Of a DNA stretch of 64,000 nucleotides, positions 9,160 through 17,740 are shown one piece after another (position 1 is the stretch's first letter; the number at the start of each line of letters is the position of its first letter). A program made the position numbers and the translations under genes. The notes below the pieces were generated by a model that saw nothing but the letters and a program-made list of their open reading frames with translations, was not told where the DNA came from and made no database searches. This DNA comes from Sulfurimonas paralvinellae (lineage in GTDB: Bacteria > Campylobacterota > Campylobacteria > Campylobacterales > Sulfurimonadaceae), in NCBI RefSeq assembly GCF_014905135.1, contig NZ_CP041406.1, positions 930,001-994,000 of the forward strand, read 5' to 3'.

Positions 9160-9513
9160 TTACTTGTTCTCATAAGCATCAAATGTTGCTGTAAAATAAT
9201 ACATTTTATCGGTTTGTTGCCATTGTATTTTATAATTTGCTACGCCGTCTAAGCCCTTTTCCTTGCAAATAGTATCTTTAAACCATTTTCTAGTATTCTT
9301 TTCAAATTCTTGATAAGCATCAAAGAAAGAAGTGTATTTAAATGTTTTTCCAGCGACTATAGGTATAGTTTGTAAATAATAACTTGAACCTGCGAATGTC
9401 ATTCTAGATAAATCTATTGGCGATGTCATTATGTTACAATCTTTTGCGAAACTGTTTGTTCCTGCTGATGCTATGAAGATTGCTATTAATAACTTTAGAC
9501 TAATTTTTTTCAT
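9160..9513 (-). CDS. small exported protein of unknown function (cassette gene)
   Basis: A 117-residue product with a signal peptide (residues 1-23, ending NSFA) and two Cys in the mature part (near residues 26 and 98) that could form a disulfide. I recognise no family. It is followed within 2 bases by attC-like site B, so it looks like the upstream cassette of the array. No attC-like site was found on its other side, where recN starts 227 bp away. Confidence 0.65.
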   Translation of the reverse strand: MKKISLKLLIAIFIASAGTNSFAKDCNIMTSPIDLSRMTFAGSSYYLQTIPIVAGKTFKYTSFFDAYQEFEKNTRKWFKDTICKEKGLDGVANYKIQWQQTDKMYYFTATFDAYENK

Positions 9514-9740
9514 GTTTTTTCCATGTTATAATATTGTAAATAAATAATCCTTTTCTTATATGACCATTTATTTAACAGATATTTTATCCAAAACTATTTT
9601 ATAAATCAAATTTAACAAACATTATAATTATATGTTAATCATTGAAATTATTGCATTATGTCATATTTTTGGTATATATTTTAAATAATAGCTATTATAC
9701 TTAAAAATAAAATGTGTTTTTATTATAAAAAGGCAAAAAA
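9514..9740. other. AT-rich intergenic region before recN
   Basis: A very AT-rich stretch between two divergent genes. It presumably holds both promoters; I see no attC-like site, tRNA or terminator. Confidence 0.4.
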
Positions 9741-11273
9741 ATGATAGAAAGATTTTACTTAAAAGATTACCTTAGTTTTGAAGAGAGTGAGCTTGAGCTG
9801 AAAAGTGGGCTTATTGTTTTTACGGGGCCGAGTGGGAGTGGGAAGTCCATACTTATGGAGTCCATTTTGTCTTCTGTTGGTGGATCTTCGTGTGATGCTT
9901 CTGTTTGTGAGTCGAGTGTCACATGGGAGATAGATGAGGATGCCTGCGGGATAGAAAACGATGATATCAATGTCTTTAAGCACATCAAAAAAGAGAAGTC
10001 ACGTTACTTTATCAACAACCAATCTCTCTCACGCAAGGCCATTTCTGCTGTAGCTTCAAAGTATCTGCGTCATTTGAGCTTGAAAGATTTTTCTGACTTT
10101 GAAAATGAGAACCTGCTCAATATCTTGGATGCGCGCATCGAAGCGAAGTCACATGACATCATGGCTTTAAAAGAGAAATATAGAGAGACATTTACAGAGT
10201 ACCACTGGACGCAGCATGAACTGCAGGTCATAGAAGAGGAAGAGAAAAAGATAGTTGAACTCAAAGAGTTTGCGGCCTTTGAGATACAAAAGATCGAAGA
10301 TGTCAATCCTGCTGCAGGTGAAGATGAGGATCTTTTGGAGATAAAAAAAGAGCTCTCACGCAAGGAGAAAGTGCTTGAGAGCATCGGTGGGGCTACGGAG
10401 ATATTTAACTATGAGCACTTGGTCTCATCGGCTTTGGAGAGTTTGGATGTGGAAAGCAGCTTTTTTGATGATGCCATGAATGAACTGCGTGCTGTTTTTG
10501 ACAGTGCAGAGGAGCGATTTAATGCGCTTGAAGATGTAGATGTAGAAGAAGTTCTTAACCGCATTGAAGAGCTTGGCGGCTTGAAGCGTCGTTATGGAAG
10601 CATTGAAGAGGCTTTGGAGTACAAAGAGCAGAAGAAAATAGAACTAGCAAAGTATGAGAACATAGAGATAGAAAAACATGGTCTTGAGCAGAAGTACGAG
10701 CAGTTGTCAGAAGAAGTTACGGCTTTGGCCGATGAACTCTCAAGCCTGCGTGAGGCAGAGCTGCCGTTTTTTGAAGCAGATCTCAATGCTTACTTGAAGA
10801 GTCTCTATCTGCGTGAGGCAAAAGTTACAATGCAAAAGAGATCATACGACAAAGCAGGGCAGGATGCAATCAACATAGAGCTAAGCGGTACAAAACTGGA
10901 CAAGATCTCTACGGGGGAGTTCAATCGTCTTCGCTTGGCTGTACTGGCACTCAAGTCAGAATTTATGAATAAAAACGGCGGTGTATTGATGCTTGATGAG
11001 ATAGATGCAAACCTCAGTGGTGAGGAGTCTATGAGTGTGGCAAAAGTGCTCAAAAAGCTCTCCAAACATTTTCAGATCTTTGTCATTTCACACCAACCGC
11101 AGCTTACTTCCATGGGCGATCAGCACTTTTTGGTCTATAAAGATGGTAATATTTCAAAAACAAAAGAGCTCAACTTGCAAGAGCGTGTTGATGAGATAGC
11201 AAGAATCATTAGTGGTGAAAACATCTCAGACGAAGCGAAAAAATTTGCAAAAGAGCTTCTGGAGGCAAGTTAG
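9741..11273 (+). CDS. recN: DNA repair protein RecN
   Basis: An SMC-like ATPase involved in double-strand-break repair. The Walker A GPSGSGKS (residues 29-36) lies in the N-terminal half-ATPase. A long charged coiled-coil region spans roughly 140-360. The C-terminal half carries STGEFNRLRLAVLAL (signature-like) and Walker B VLMLDEIDANLSG. At 510 residues it is slightly shorter than E. coli RecN. The stop TAG is directly followed by the tatD ATG, which suggests co-translation. Four TGCGTGAG octamers lie in this gene. Confidence 0.94.
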   Translation: MIERFYLKDYLSFEESELELKSGLIVFTGPSGSGKSILMESILSSVGGSSCDASVCESSVTWEIDEDACGIENDDINVFKHIKKEKSRYFINNQSLSRKAISAVASKYLRHLSLKDFSDFENENLLNILDARIEAKSHDIMALKEKYRETFTEYHWTQHELQVIEEEEKKIVELKEFAAFEIQKIEDVNPAAGEDEDLLEIKKELSRKEKVLESIGGATEIFNYEHLVSSALESLDVESSFFDDAMNELRAVFDSAEERFNALEDVDVEEVLNRIEELGGLKRRYGSIEEALEYKEQKKIELAKYENIEIEKHGLEQKYEQLSEEVTALADELSSLREAELPFFEADLNAYLKSLYLREAKVTMQKRSYDKAGQDAINIELSGTKLDKISTGEFNRLRLAVLALKSEFMNKNGGVLMLDEIDANLSGEESMSVAKVLKKLSKHFQIFVISHQPQLTSMGDQHFLVYKDGNISKTKELNLQERVDEIARIISGENISDEAKKFAKELLEAS

Positions 11274-12050
11274 ATGATAATAGATACACATATACATTTG
11301 GATGATGCAAGATATGATGAAGATTTGGATGATGTTCTAGATCGTGCGCGTGAGGGTGGGGTAGAGCGTTTCATCATTCCAGGTGCAGATATAAGTACGC
11401 TTGAAAAAGCTGTCGGCATAGCCGAGAAGTATGATGATGTCTATTTTGCAATTGGTGTGCATCCTTATGACAAAGAGGGGTATGATGAGAGCTATTTTAC
11501 CAAGTATGTCGGGCATGAGAAGTGTGTGGCTATCGGTGAATGCGGGATGGATTACTTTCGTTTAGAAGGGAGTGATGAGGAGAAAGAGCGCGAGAAAGAG
11601 GAGCAAAAGAGAGTCTTTGTTGCGCAGATAGAACTGGCAAAGAGGTACAAAAAGCCGCTTATAGTACATATTCGCAATGCTTCACATGATGCAAAGATGA
11701 TACTTTTAGAACATAATGCCGGTGAAGTCGGCGGTGTTCTGCATTGTTTCAATGCTGATGACGAGCTTTTAAGTCTGGCGGATGAGAACTTTTATTTCGG
11801 TATTGGCGGTGTGCTGACATTTAAGAACGCTAAGAAGCTTGTAAATATACTGCCTCGCATTCCAAAAGAGAAGTTAATTATTGAAACAGATGGGCCGTAT
11901 CTCACGCCGACACCTCACAGAGGGGAGAGAAATGAGCCGTTTTATACAACATTGGTTGCTGATAAAATGGCAGAATTACTCAATATGTCCCGTGAAGAAA
12001 TTGAAAATTTGACCACGCAAAATGCCCTAAAACTCTTTCATATTTCTTAA
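11274..12050 (+). CDS. tatD: TatD-family metal-dependent DNase
   Basis: A 258-residue TIM-barrel hydrolase. It has the metal-binding DTHIHLDD at the start, AIGECGMDYF, VHIRNASHDA, LHCFNAD and LIETDGPYLTP, all TatD hallmarks. The family has 3'-5' exonuclease and RNase activity linked to repair and RNA quality control. It abuts recN with no gap, as in C. jejuni (recalled), except that the cbrR regulator found there is absent here. Confidence 0.93.
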   Translation: MIIDTHIHLDDARYDEDLDDVLDRAREGGVERFIIPGADISTLEKAVGIAEKYDDVYFAIGVHPYDKEGYDESYFTKYVGHEKCVAIGECGMDYFRLEGSDEEKEREKEEQKRVFVAQIELAKRYKKPLIVHIRNASHDAKMILLEHNAGEVGGVLHCFNADDELLSLADENFYFGIGGVLTFKNAKKLVNILPRIPKEKLIIETDGPYLTPTPHRGERNEPFYTTLVADKMAELLNMSREEIENLTTQNALKLFHIS

Positions 12051-12124
12051 TATTAGCTCGTTTACAACTTTTTTTAATGAATTTTTAGATAAAATCTACA
12101 AAAATTTAATAAAAAAGTTGCCTA

Positions 12125-13351
12125 ATGATAATAAGATATTTAATTACACTATTTTTCCCTTTCGTTCTTTTTGCAAACCTCACTTATGATGTAAATACAG
12201 ACAAAGAGTTAGAGCTTTTAAACTCTTTTGACATAGAACCCTCATTTCTTTATGACCCGGTCATGAACAGCATGAAAAGAAAGACGCTTTCAAAGGACAA
12301 ACACTTCTTTCGTGCGATGAAAGATGCGTATCTCTTTATACCTGCCATTAAAAATACACTCTCAAAATATGACGTACCGCAGGAGTTTTTGTACCTTGCT
12401 ATGGCAGAGTCGAACTTTCATACAAAAGCCTATTCTAAAAAACGTGCAGCAGGTCTATGGCAGTTTATGCCGGCTACAGCGAAACATTTTCATTTAAAAA
12501 TTGACGAATACGTTGATGAGCGACGTGACCTTATCAAGTCAACTGAAGCTGCTGCAAAATATCTCTCCGCGCTTCACAAGCGTTTTGGAAAGTGGTACTT
12601 GGCTGCCATTGCGTACAACTGTGGCGGCGGAAGACTGAATCAGGCGATTAAAAAAGCGGGTACGGACGACCTTGCTGTTCTTTTGGATCAAAAAAAGAAG
12701 TACATTCCACGTGAGAGCAGAAACTATATTCGTAAGATCGTTGCACTTGCTTTGATCGGCAGTGATGAGCAGTATTTACTGCATAGTGAGTACGAATACC
12801 TTTTAAATCGTGCAAATGCTTACTCAATCTCTACCGTAAAGCTTTCAAGCGGAGAGTCATTGGCTAGAATCTCAAAGCTCATCCATATTCCGTTAAAAGA
12901 TCTCAAAAAGCTTAACAGACACCTGAAATATGACTTCGTTCCGCCATATAAAAAAGGATGCAATGTCTACATTCCATACATCAAGTTGGCAGAATTCAAG
13001 CAAAAGTATACAAAAGAGTCTATAAAAAACATCTACAGAGTACATGTTGTCACTCGAGGGGATAATCTTTCGTACATCGGTAAAAAGTATGGTGTCTCTT
13101 ATCGTGTCATCAAAGATTTCAACCATTTGAAAAGCAACAGGCTTCATTTAAAACAAAAGATCATTATTCCTATTCCTAAAAAAAGTGCGCTTAAAAAGAT
13201 ATCTTCGAAGCATTACTATATGGTTAAAAAAGGAGACTCTTTGGAGTCTATAGCAAAGGCACACAAAATAAGTGTTCAAAATATACGCCTGCAAAACCAT
13301 ATTCGCGGTTCTTTGATAAGAGTCGGGGACAGGTTGAGATTATATGAGTAG
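12125..13351 (+). CDS. mltD: membrane-bound lytic murein transglycosylase D-like, with LysM
   Basis: An exported peptidoglycan lyase of 408 residues. A signal peptide covers residues 1-17. The SLT domain contains the catalytic Glu (E95, in LAMAESNF) followed by [15 protein letters not shown] and [12 protein letters not shown]. Two LysM peptidoglycan-binding repeats lie at about 302-345 and 362-408. Its 3' end overlaps rlpA by 8 bp, so these two wall-remodelling proteins are coupled. There is no clear lipobox, unlike E. coli MltD. Confidence 0.92.
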   Translation: MIIRYLITLFFPFVLFANLTYDVNTDKELELLNSFDIEPSFLYDPVMNSMKRKTLSKDKHFFRAMKDAYLFIPAIKNTLSKYDVPQEFLYLAMAESNFHTKAYSKKRAAGLWQFMPATAKHFHLKIDEYVDERRDLIKSTEAAAKYLSALHKRFGKWYLAAIAYNCGGGRLNQAIKKAGTDDLAVLLDQKKKYIPRESRNYIRKIVALALIGSDEQYLLHSEYEYLLNRANAYSISTVKLSSGESLARISKLIHIPLKDLKKLNRHLKYDFVPPYKKGCNVYIPYIKLAEFKQKYTKESIKNIYRVHVVTRGDNLSYIGKKYGVSYRVIKDFNHLKSNRLHLKQKIIIPIPKKSALKKISSKHYYMVKKGDSLESIAKAHKISVQNIRLQNHIRGSLIRVGDRLRLYE

Positions 13352-14171
13352 AAGTCTCTGTTTTTTAGCAATAGCGACGCTCTTTTTTAGTGCCTGTAGT
13401 ACAAGAGGGCCGGGGGCATTCAGAAGTTACAACTATGCACCATCTTCAACATCAAAAACATACTGTGACGATAAAAGTGCCTACTGTGCAACGCCGCCGA
13501 AAAAGAAGTACTCAAAAGCGACGATGCGTCCTTATGTCGTTCACGGGAAAAAATACTATCCGCAGGTTGTCAGCGTAGGAGATACTTTCCGTGGGAATGC
13601 AAGCTGGTATGGTCCGAACTTTCATGGAAAATATACATCTAACGGTGAGAGATACAATATGTGGGCAATGACAGCGGCACACAAAACACTGCCGATGAAC
13701 ACCATTGTAAAAGTGACCAACAGAAGAAACGGAAAAAGTACTGTTGTGCGTATTAACGACAGGGGTCCATTTGTCTCTACAAGGATCATTGACCTTTCAA
13801 AAGCAGCGGCTTCGAAGATAAGTATGATTGGAACGGGGACTGCTCCTGTGACTTTGGAAGTGCTTGGGTTTGAAGGAAAAGGCAAGCGAAGTATTCCAAC
13901 GAAAAAAGAGCTGAAAAAGTTACCGCAGAAGATGTCCATGACAGGAAAATATGCAATTCAAATCGGTTCATTTTCCAAGATACAAGGCGCACTGCTCACG
14001 CAAGAGAAGTATGACAATACGGATGGATATAAAACCATCATCAAAGATGTGGATGGTGATGACGGGCGTATGTTTAAGGTATGGTTGACAGGTTTTAAAG
14101 GTGAGCAGGAAGCCAGAGACTATAAAGCAAACGGAAAATTTAGAAATGCATTTATTGTACGGGAGGATTAG
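13344..14171 (+). CDS. rlpA: RlpA-like septal ring lytic transglycosylase lipoprotein
   Basis: A 275-residue lipoprotein with lipobox FSAC (lipidated Cys at residue 18). A double-psi beta-barrel domain is seen as [19 protein letters not shown] through INDRGPF and [10 protein letters not shown]-terminal SPOR domain (about 205-275, from [11 protein letters not shown]) binds denuded glycan at the septum. It lies between the MltD-like gene and hisB. The SPOR domain suggests septal localisation. Confidence 0.92.
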   Translation: MSRSLCFLAIATLFFSACSTRGPGAFRSYNYAPSSTSKTYCDDKSAYCATPPKKKYSKATMRPYVVHGKKYYPQVVSVGDTFRGNASWYGPNFHGKYTSNGERYNMWAMTAAHKTLPMNTIVKVTNRRNGKSTVVRINDRGPFVSTRIIDLSKAAASKISMIGTGTAPVTLEVLGFEGKGKRSIPTKKELKKLPQKMSMTGKYAIQIGSFSKIQGALLTQEKYDNTDGYKTIIKDVDGDDGRMFKVWLTGFKGEQEARDYKANGKFRNAFIVRED

Positions 14172-14174
14172 AGG

Positions 14175-14747
14175 ATGATAACAAAGACGAGAACAACAAA
14201 AGAGACAGATATAACAGTAGCGATGGATATCAATGGAGTCGGGAAAAGCAATATAGATACAGGTGTGGGTTTTTTAGATCACATGCTTGAGAGTTTTTCA
14301 AAACACTCGTTGATCGATCTTGACATCACTTGTAAAGGTGATACGCACATAGATGACCACCACAGTGTAGAAGATGTTGGTATTGTGTTGGGTTCTTTAC
14401 TTGCTGAAGCTATTTATCCTGTGCAAAATATGGAGCGTTTTGGGAGTGCAAATATTGTTATGGATGAAGCCTGTGTGAGCTGTGATCTTGATCTTTCCAA
14501 TCGTCCATTTTTGGTTTATGAACTTGATGTCCACGGAAAAGTAGGGCAGTTCGATACGGAACTTGTTGAAGAGTTCTTTAGAGCCTTTGTTTTGAATGCA
14601 CGTATTTCAATGCACATCATAGAGTTGCGAGGAAAGAACAAGCACCACATCATTGAAGCGGCTTTTAAAGCTGTAGCCGTAGCCATTCGCCGTGCAACAG
14701 CAAAAAATGAGCGTGTCGGTATACCTAGCACGAAAGATGTTCTATGA
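14175..14747 (+). CDS. hisB: imidazoleglycerol-phosphate dehydratase
   Basis: Catalyses the sixth step of histidine synthesis. The 190-residue protein is the monofunctional form. Its two metal-binding repeats are seen as GFLDHMLESFSKH...HIDDHHSVEDVGI and MHIIELRGKNKHHIIEAAFKA. It overlaps kdsC by 4 bp. No other his gene is near, so a biosynthetic gene sits inside an envelope operon here. Confidence 0.95.
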   Translation: MITKTRTTKETDITVAMDINGVGKSNIDTGVGFLDHMLESFSKHSLIDLDITCKGDTHIDDHHSVEDVGIVLGSLLAEAIYPVQNMERFGSANIVMDEACVSCDLDLSNRPFLVYELDVHGKVGQFDTELVEEFFRAFVLNARISMHIIELRGKNKHHIIEAAFKAVAVAIRRATAKNERVGIPSTKDVL

Positions 14748-15244
14748 TTAAGCTGTTGGTTCTAGATGTCGATGGTTGTTTAACCGATGGTAAAATTATA
14801 TACACCAGCAACTCTTCTGAGATAAAAGAGTTCAATGTAAAAGACGGGTTGGCAATCGCAAGCTGGATAAAAATGGGACATCATGTTGCCATTATTACGG
14901 GAAGAAACTCTGCTATCGTCAAAAGACGCTCAGATGAGTTGCAAATTCAACACCTGCAACAGGGTGTCAATGACAAAGCGACGGCACTGCGTGAGCTTGT
15001 TAGTTCTTTAGGGTTGGAGTTCTATGAAGTGGCTGCTATCGGTGACGATTTGAATGATTATGAGATGCTCTCTATGGCTGGGCGAAGCTTTACGCCAAAA
15101 GATGGTGTAAAAGATATACAAGAGATCGTCGATACGGTGCTTAGTAAAAAAGGCGGTGATGCAGCGGTGCGTGAGATGATTGATATTATCATTGAAGAAA
15201 ATGACCAAAAAGATGAATTTTTATCTCTTTGGATCAAGGAGTAG
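14744..15244 (+). CDS. kdsC: 3-deoxy-D-manno-octulosonate 8-phosphate phosphatase
   Basis: HAD-superfamily phosphatase that makes KDO for lipopolysaccharide. Motif I is LLVLDVDGCLTDG, motif II appears as IITGRNS and motif IV as IGDDLNDYEML. The 166-residue length fits the cap-less KdsC type. An AAGGAG near its 3' end (15236-15241) serves as ribosome site for the following lptC. Neighbours lptC and lptA support the LPS role. Confidence 0.93.
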   Translation: MIKLLVLDVDGCLTDGKIIYTSNSSEIKEFNVKDGLAIASWIKMGHHVAIITGRNSAIVKRRSDELQIQHLQQGVNDKATALRELVSSLGLEFYEVAAIGDDLNDYEMLSMAGRSFTPKDGVKDIQEIVDTVLSKKGGDAAVREMIDIIIEENDQKDEFLSLWIKE

Positions 15245-15247
15245 GTT

Positions 15248-15766
15248 ATTAAAATTTCTCTTTTATTCGCAGGTATTTTAGTTGTGCTGGCAAGTATCTA
15301 TATCTTTTTTAAGCCTTTGAACATCAAACAGCAGGCTTTTGTCGATGTGCCTCTTTTTGAAATCAAAGATTTTACTATGTATGAGCTTGACCCAACAGGA
15401 CTGCATACTATAATGCTTGGAAGTACTGCTACACGTTACTCAAACAGGTATACGGTAAAAGATATAGACTATACTGATAATAAAAACAAAGAGTACATTG
15501 CAAATATGCAGGCAAATAACGGGATATATAAAAATGACATTGTAACATTGACGGGGAATGTCACTTATACGAGAGATGACGGCCTCACTTTTAAAACGCA
15601 AAAAGCAGTTTATAACAAAAAAACTTCCGATGTCGTCAGTAATGTAGGTTATGTTGCCTACATGAATGACAGCGTTCTCAGAGGTTCATATATAAAATAT
15701 AACAATGAGAAAAATAGAATTTTTTCAAAAAATGTTAGAGCAAAAATTCAACTACAAGAGAGATAA
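15248..15766 (+). CDS. lptC: LPS transport protein LptC (probable ATT start)
   Basis: The bitopic inner-membrane LptC links the LptBFG transporter to LptA. A frame open from the kdsC stop encodes IKISLLFAGILVVLASIYIF, the single TM anchor, followed by a periplasmic beta-jellyroll of about 140 residues. The first conventional start (GTG, 15284) would cut the TM helix in half. An ATT at 15248 lies 6 bases after AAGGAG and restores the whole anchor, so I place the start there. It is followed by lptA after 3 bases. The sequence is weakly conserved, as usual for LptC; context carries much of the call. Confidence 0.8.
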   Translation: MKISLLFAGILVVLASIYIFFKPLNIKQQAFVDVPLFEIKDFTMYELDPTGLHTIMLGSTATRYSNRYTVKDIDYTDNKNKEYIANMQANNGIYKNDIVTLTGNVTYTRDDGLTFKTQKAVYNKKTSDVVSNVGYVAYMNDSVLRGSYIKYNNEKNRIFSKNVRAKIQLQER

Positions 15767-15769
15767 GCA

Positions 15770-16243
15770 ATGAAAAATTCGATAATACTTCTTTTACTGT
15801 CAAGTTTCATACTGCTGCTTGATGCGCAGGAGCTTAAGGTGAAATCTAACTCTTTTACATCTGATCAAAACAGTGGTATATCTGTTTTCAGTGGTGATGT
15901 AAACATCTTAAAAGGGCAGGATGAATTGAATGCTTCAAAGGTAACTATCTATGTAAACAAAGAGAAAAAACCTACAAAGTTCGTAGCAGACGGCAATGTC
16001 TCTTTTAATATAACGAGTAAAGATGGTGCTGTTTACAAAGGCGTCTCCGGAAGAGCGATTTATCTACCAAATACAAAAGAGTACTATTTTTATGAAAATG
16101 TACACTTGCAGCAACTCAATGATAAAAAAGAGATTATGGGTGATGAAGTTGTCCTAAAAACTACTGATGGCAAGGCATATGCAAAAGGCATGAAAAAAGA
16201 GCCGGTCATTATGATATTTAATATAGATGAGGAAAAGAAATAG
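15770..16243 (+). CDS. lptA: LPS transport periplasmic protein LptA
   Basis: A 157-residue periplasmic protein with a signal peptide (residues 1-19, ending LDA). One OstA/LptA beta-jellyroll domain follows (ELKVKSNSFTSDQNSGISVF...LNASKVTIYV). It bridges LPS from LptC to the outer-membrane LptD. Its stop codon is directly followed by the engB ATG. Confidence 0.9.
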   Translation: MKNSIILLLLSSFILLLDAQELKVKSNSFTSDQNSGISVFSGDVNILKGQDELNASKVTIYVNKEKKPTKFVADGNVSFNITSKDGAVYKGVSGRAIYLPNTKEYYFYENVHLQQLNDKKEIMGDEVVLKTTDGKAYAKGMKKEPVIMIFNIDEEKK

Positions 16244-16870
16244 ATGGTTGATATCGTTGATGCAAAATTCATAACATCGGCTCCAAATTATAAAGCGGCA
16301 CCCGAATCGGACGAAAATAATGAAGTTGTCTTTATGGCACGTTCAAATGTCGGAAAAAGCTCACTTTTAAATGCTTTGACGGATCATAAAGGACTTGCAA
16401 AGGTCTCTTCTACACCGGGAAAGACAAAGCTGATAAACTATTTTGATGTGACATTTATGAACAGAGAGACTTCTGAAAAACTTGTAGCCAAGTTCGTAGA
16501 TTTGCCTGGTTTTGGTTATGCGAAGGTTTCAAAGGCACAGAAGCATGACTGGGAGAAGAATCTCACTGATTATATATCAAACAGAGAGCAGATAAAGATA
16601 TTTATTCATCTTATCGATTGCCGTCATCCGCATCTTGAGATCGATACACAGGTAAGCGAGTTTTTATTTGCTCACGCAAGAGAAGATCAGTATATCATTC
16701 AGATATTTACAAAGATCGATAAACTCAACCAAAAAGAGCAGAGTGCCCTGCGACGTGAGTTTCCAAATGCTCTTATGGTCTCAAGCGCTAAAAAACGCGG
16801 GACAAAAAAGATCATCAAAGAGATCTATGATATCTTAAAAGAGAGTGAAGACGCAATCGATGAAGATTGA
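16244..16870 (+). CDS. engB: ribosome biogenesis GTPase EngB (YihA/YsxC)
   Basis: An essential GTPase of large-subunit assembly. The G motifs are seen in order: ARSNVGKSS (G1), TPGKTKLIN (G2), DLPGFGYAKV (G3), FTKIDKLN (G4), SSAKKRG (G5). The length of 208 residues is normal. It overlaps the downstream argA-like gene by 11 bp. Confidence 0.95.
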   Translation: MVDIVDAKFITSAPNYKAAPESDENNEVVFMARSNVGKSSLLNALTDHKGLAKVSSTPGKTKLINYFDVTFMNRETSEKLVAKFVDLPGFGYAKVSKAQKHDWEKNLTDYISNREQIKIFIHLIDCRHPHLEIDTQVSEFLFAHAREDQYIIQIFTKIDKLNQKEQSALRREFPNALMVSSAKKRGTKKIIKEIYDILKESEDAIDED

Positions 16871-17321
16871 ATTTGTAAAAGCGACATTGTCCGATATTCC
16901 AAGAATGCAGGAGTTGGTTCTTCCTGAAGTGCAAAGCGGTGTTATTTTAGAGCGTAATGATGATGAAGTGGCAACAAATATACGTTCGTATACTTTGGCA
17001 CTTATTAATAACGAACTTGTCGGATTCTGTGCACTGCATGTACACACTGCCGATCTTGGAGAGATTCGTTCTTTAATCATAAAAGAAGGATTTCGTGGTA
17101 AAAAAATAGGAGAAAAACTAATAAATAAAGTTTTAGAAGAAGCTGCATCACTGGGACTCAAACGAGTTCTCAGTCTCACATATAAACAATCCTTCTTCGA
17201 GCGATTGGGCTTTGTAGAAATACCAAAAGAGTCACTCCCGGAACATAAGATCTGGGCTGATTGTATCAAATGTAAACATTTTCCGATATGCAACGAAGTA
17301 TCTCTGATCAAAAACCTATAG
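16860..17321 (+). CDS. argA: short-form N-acetylglutamate synthase (GNAT family)
   Basis: A GNAT acetyltransferase of 153 residues. The acetyl-CoA motif is EIRSLIIKEGFRGKKIGEKL. The family-specific segments ALHVHTADLGEIRS, LSLTYKQSFFERLGF and a C-terminal CIKCKHFPIC match the stand-alone ArgA form known from several phyla, which makes N-acetylglutamate for arginine synthesis. I chose the ATG at 16860 over a GTG 15 bases earlier, since conserved sequence starts there. It overlaps engB by 11 bp and the next gene by 34 bp. Confidence 0.82.
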   Translation: MKIEFVKATLSDIPRMQELVLPEVQSGVILERNDDEVATNIRSYTLALINNELVGFCALHVHTADLGEIRSLIIKEGFRGKKIGEKLINKVLEEAASLGLKRVLSLTYKQSFFERLGFVEIPKESLPEHKIWADCIKCKHFPICNEVSLIKNL

Positions 17322-17740
17322 TACCTTTTTTCTATATTGTACTTTACATTATTTATAGCTCTATAGGCAGTATATATCCGTTCCTGCCGCCGCTGTTGTC
17401 GGTTTTGTTTGTATTGTTCTCTCGTGCACTCAACAGAGGGGATTCTATCGCGGTACTATTCATCTCGTTTTGTCTTCTTGTTTTTGAAGCAAATTACGGA
17501 TACCTGCTTTTTAGCTCTATCATCTACTTTTATATTCAACATAAGTTCATTATGCCTAAGATCAATCAAAACTTTTCCTGTAATTTTTGTATAAAAATAT
17601 CCTATGTGCTTTTTACATATCTGGGATATTTTGCATTTTTAACACTTGTTTCAAATATCTTTTTGCTAGAAGCTCCCGAACTCAATTACTATATAGTATA
17701 TTATATAGTAATTGAGTTTTTTATAGTGAGTCTGCTATGA
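17288..17740 (+). CDS. MreD-like integral membrane protein
   Basis: A 150-residue, very hydrophobic protein with about five TM helices. There is no firm sequence motif. Its size, topology and place directly before mrdA (4-bp overlap) suggest an MreD-like partner of the elongasome, as in mreD-mrdA operons; this is inference from context. C. jejuni has a similar membrane protein in the same place (recalled). A frame from the ATG at 17288 overlaps argA; a later non-ATG start cannot be excluded. Confidence 0.7.
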   Translation: MQRSISDQKPIVPFFYIVLYIIYSSIGSIYPFLPPLLSVLFVLFSRALNRGDSIAVLFISFCLLVFEANYGYLLFSSIIYFYIQHKFIMPKINQNFSCNFCIKISYVLFTYLGYFAFLTLVSNIFLLEAPELNYYIVYYIVIEFFIVSLL

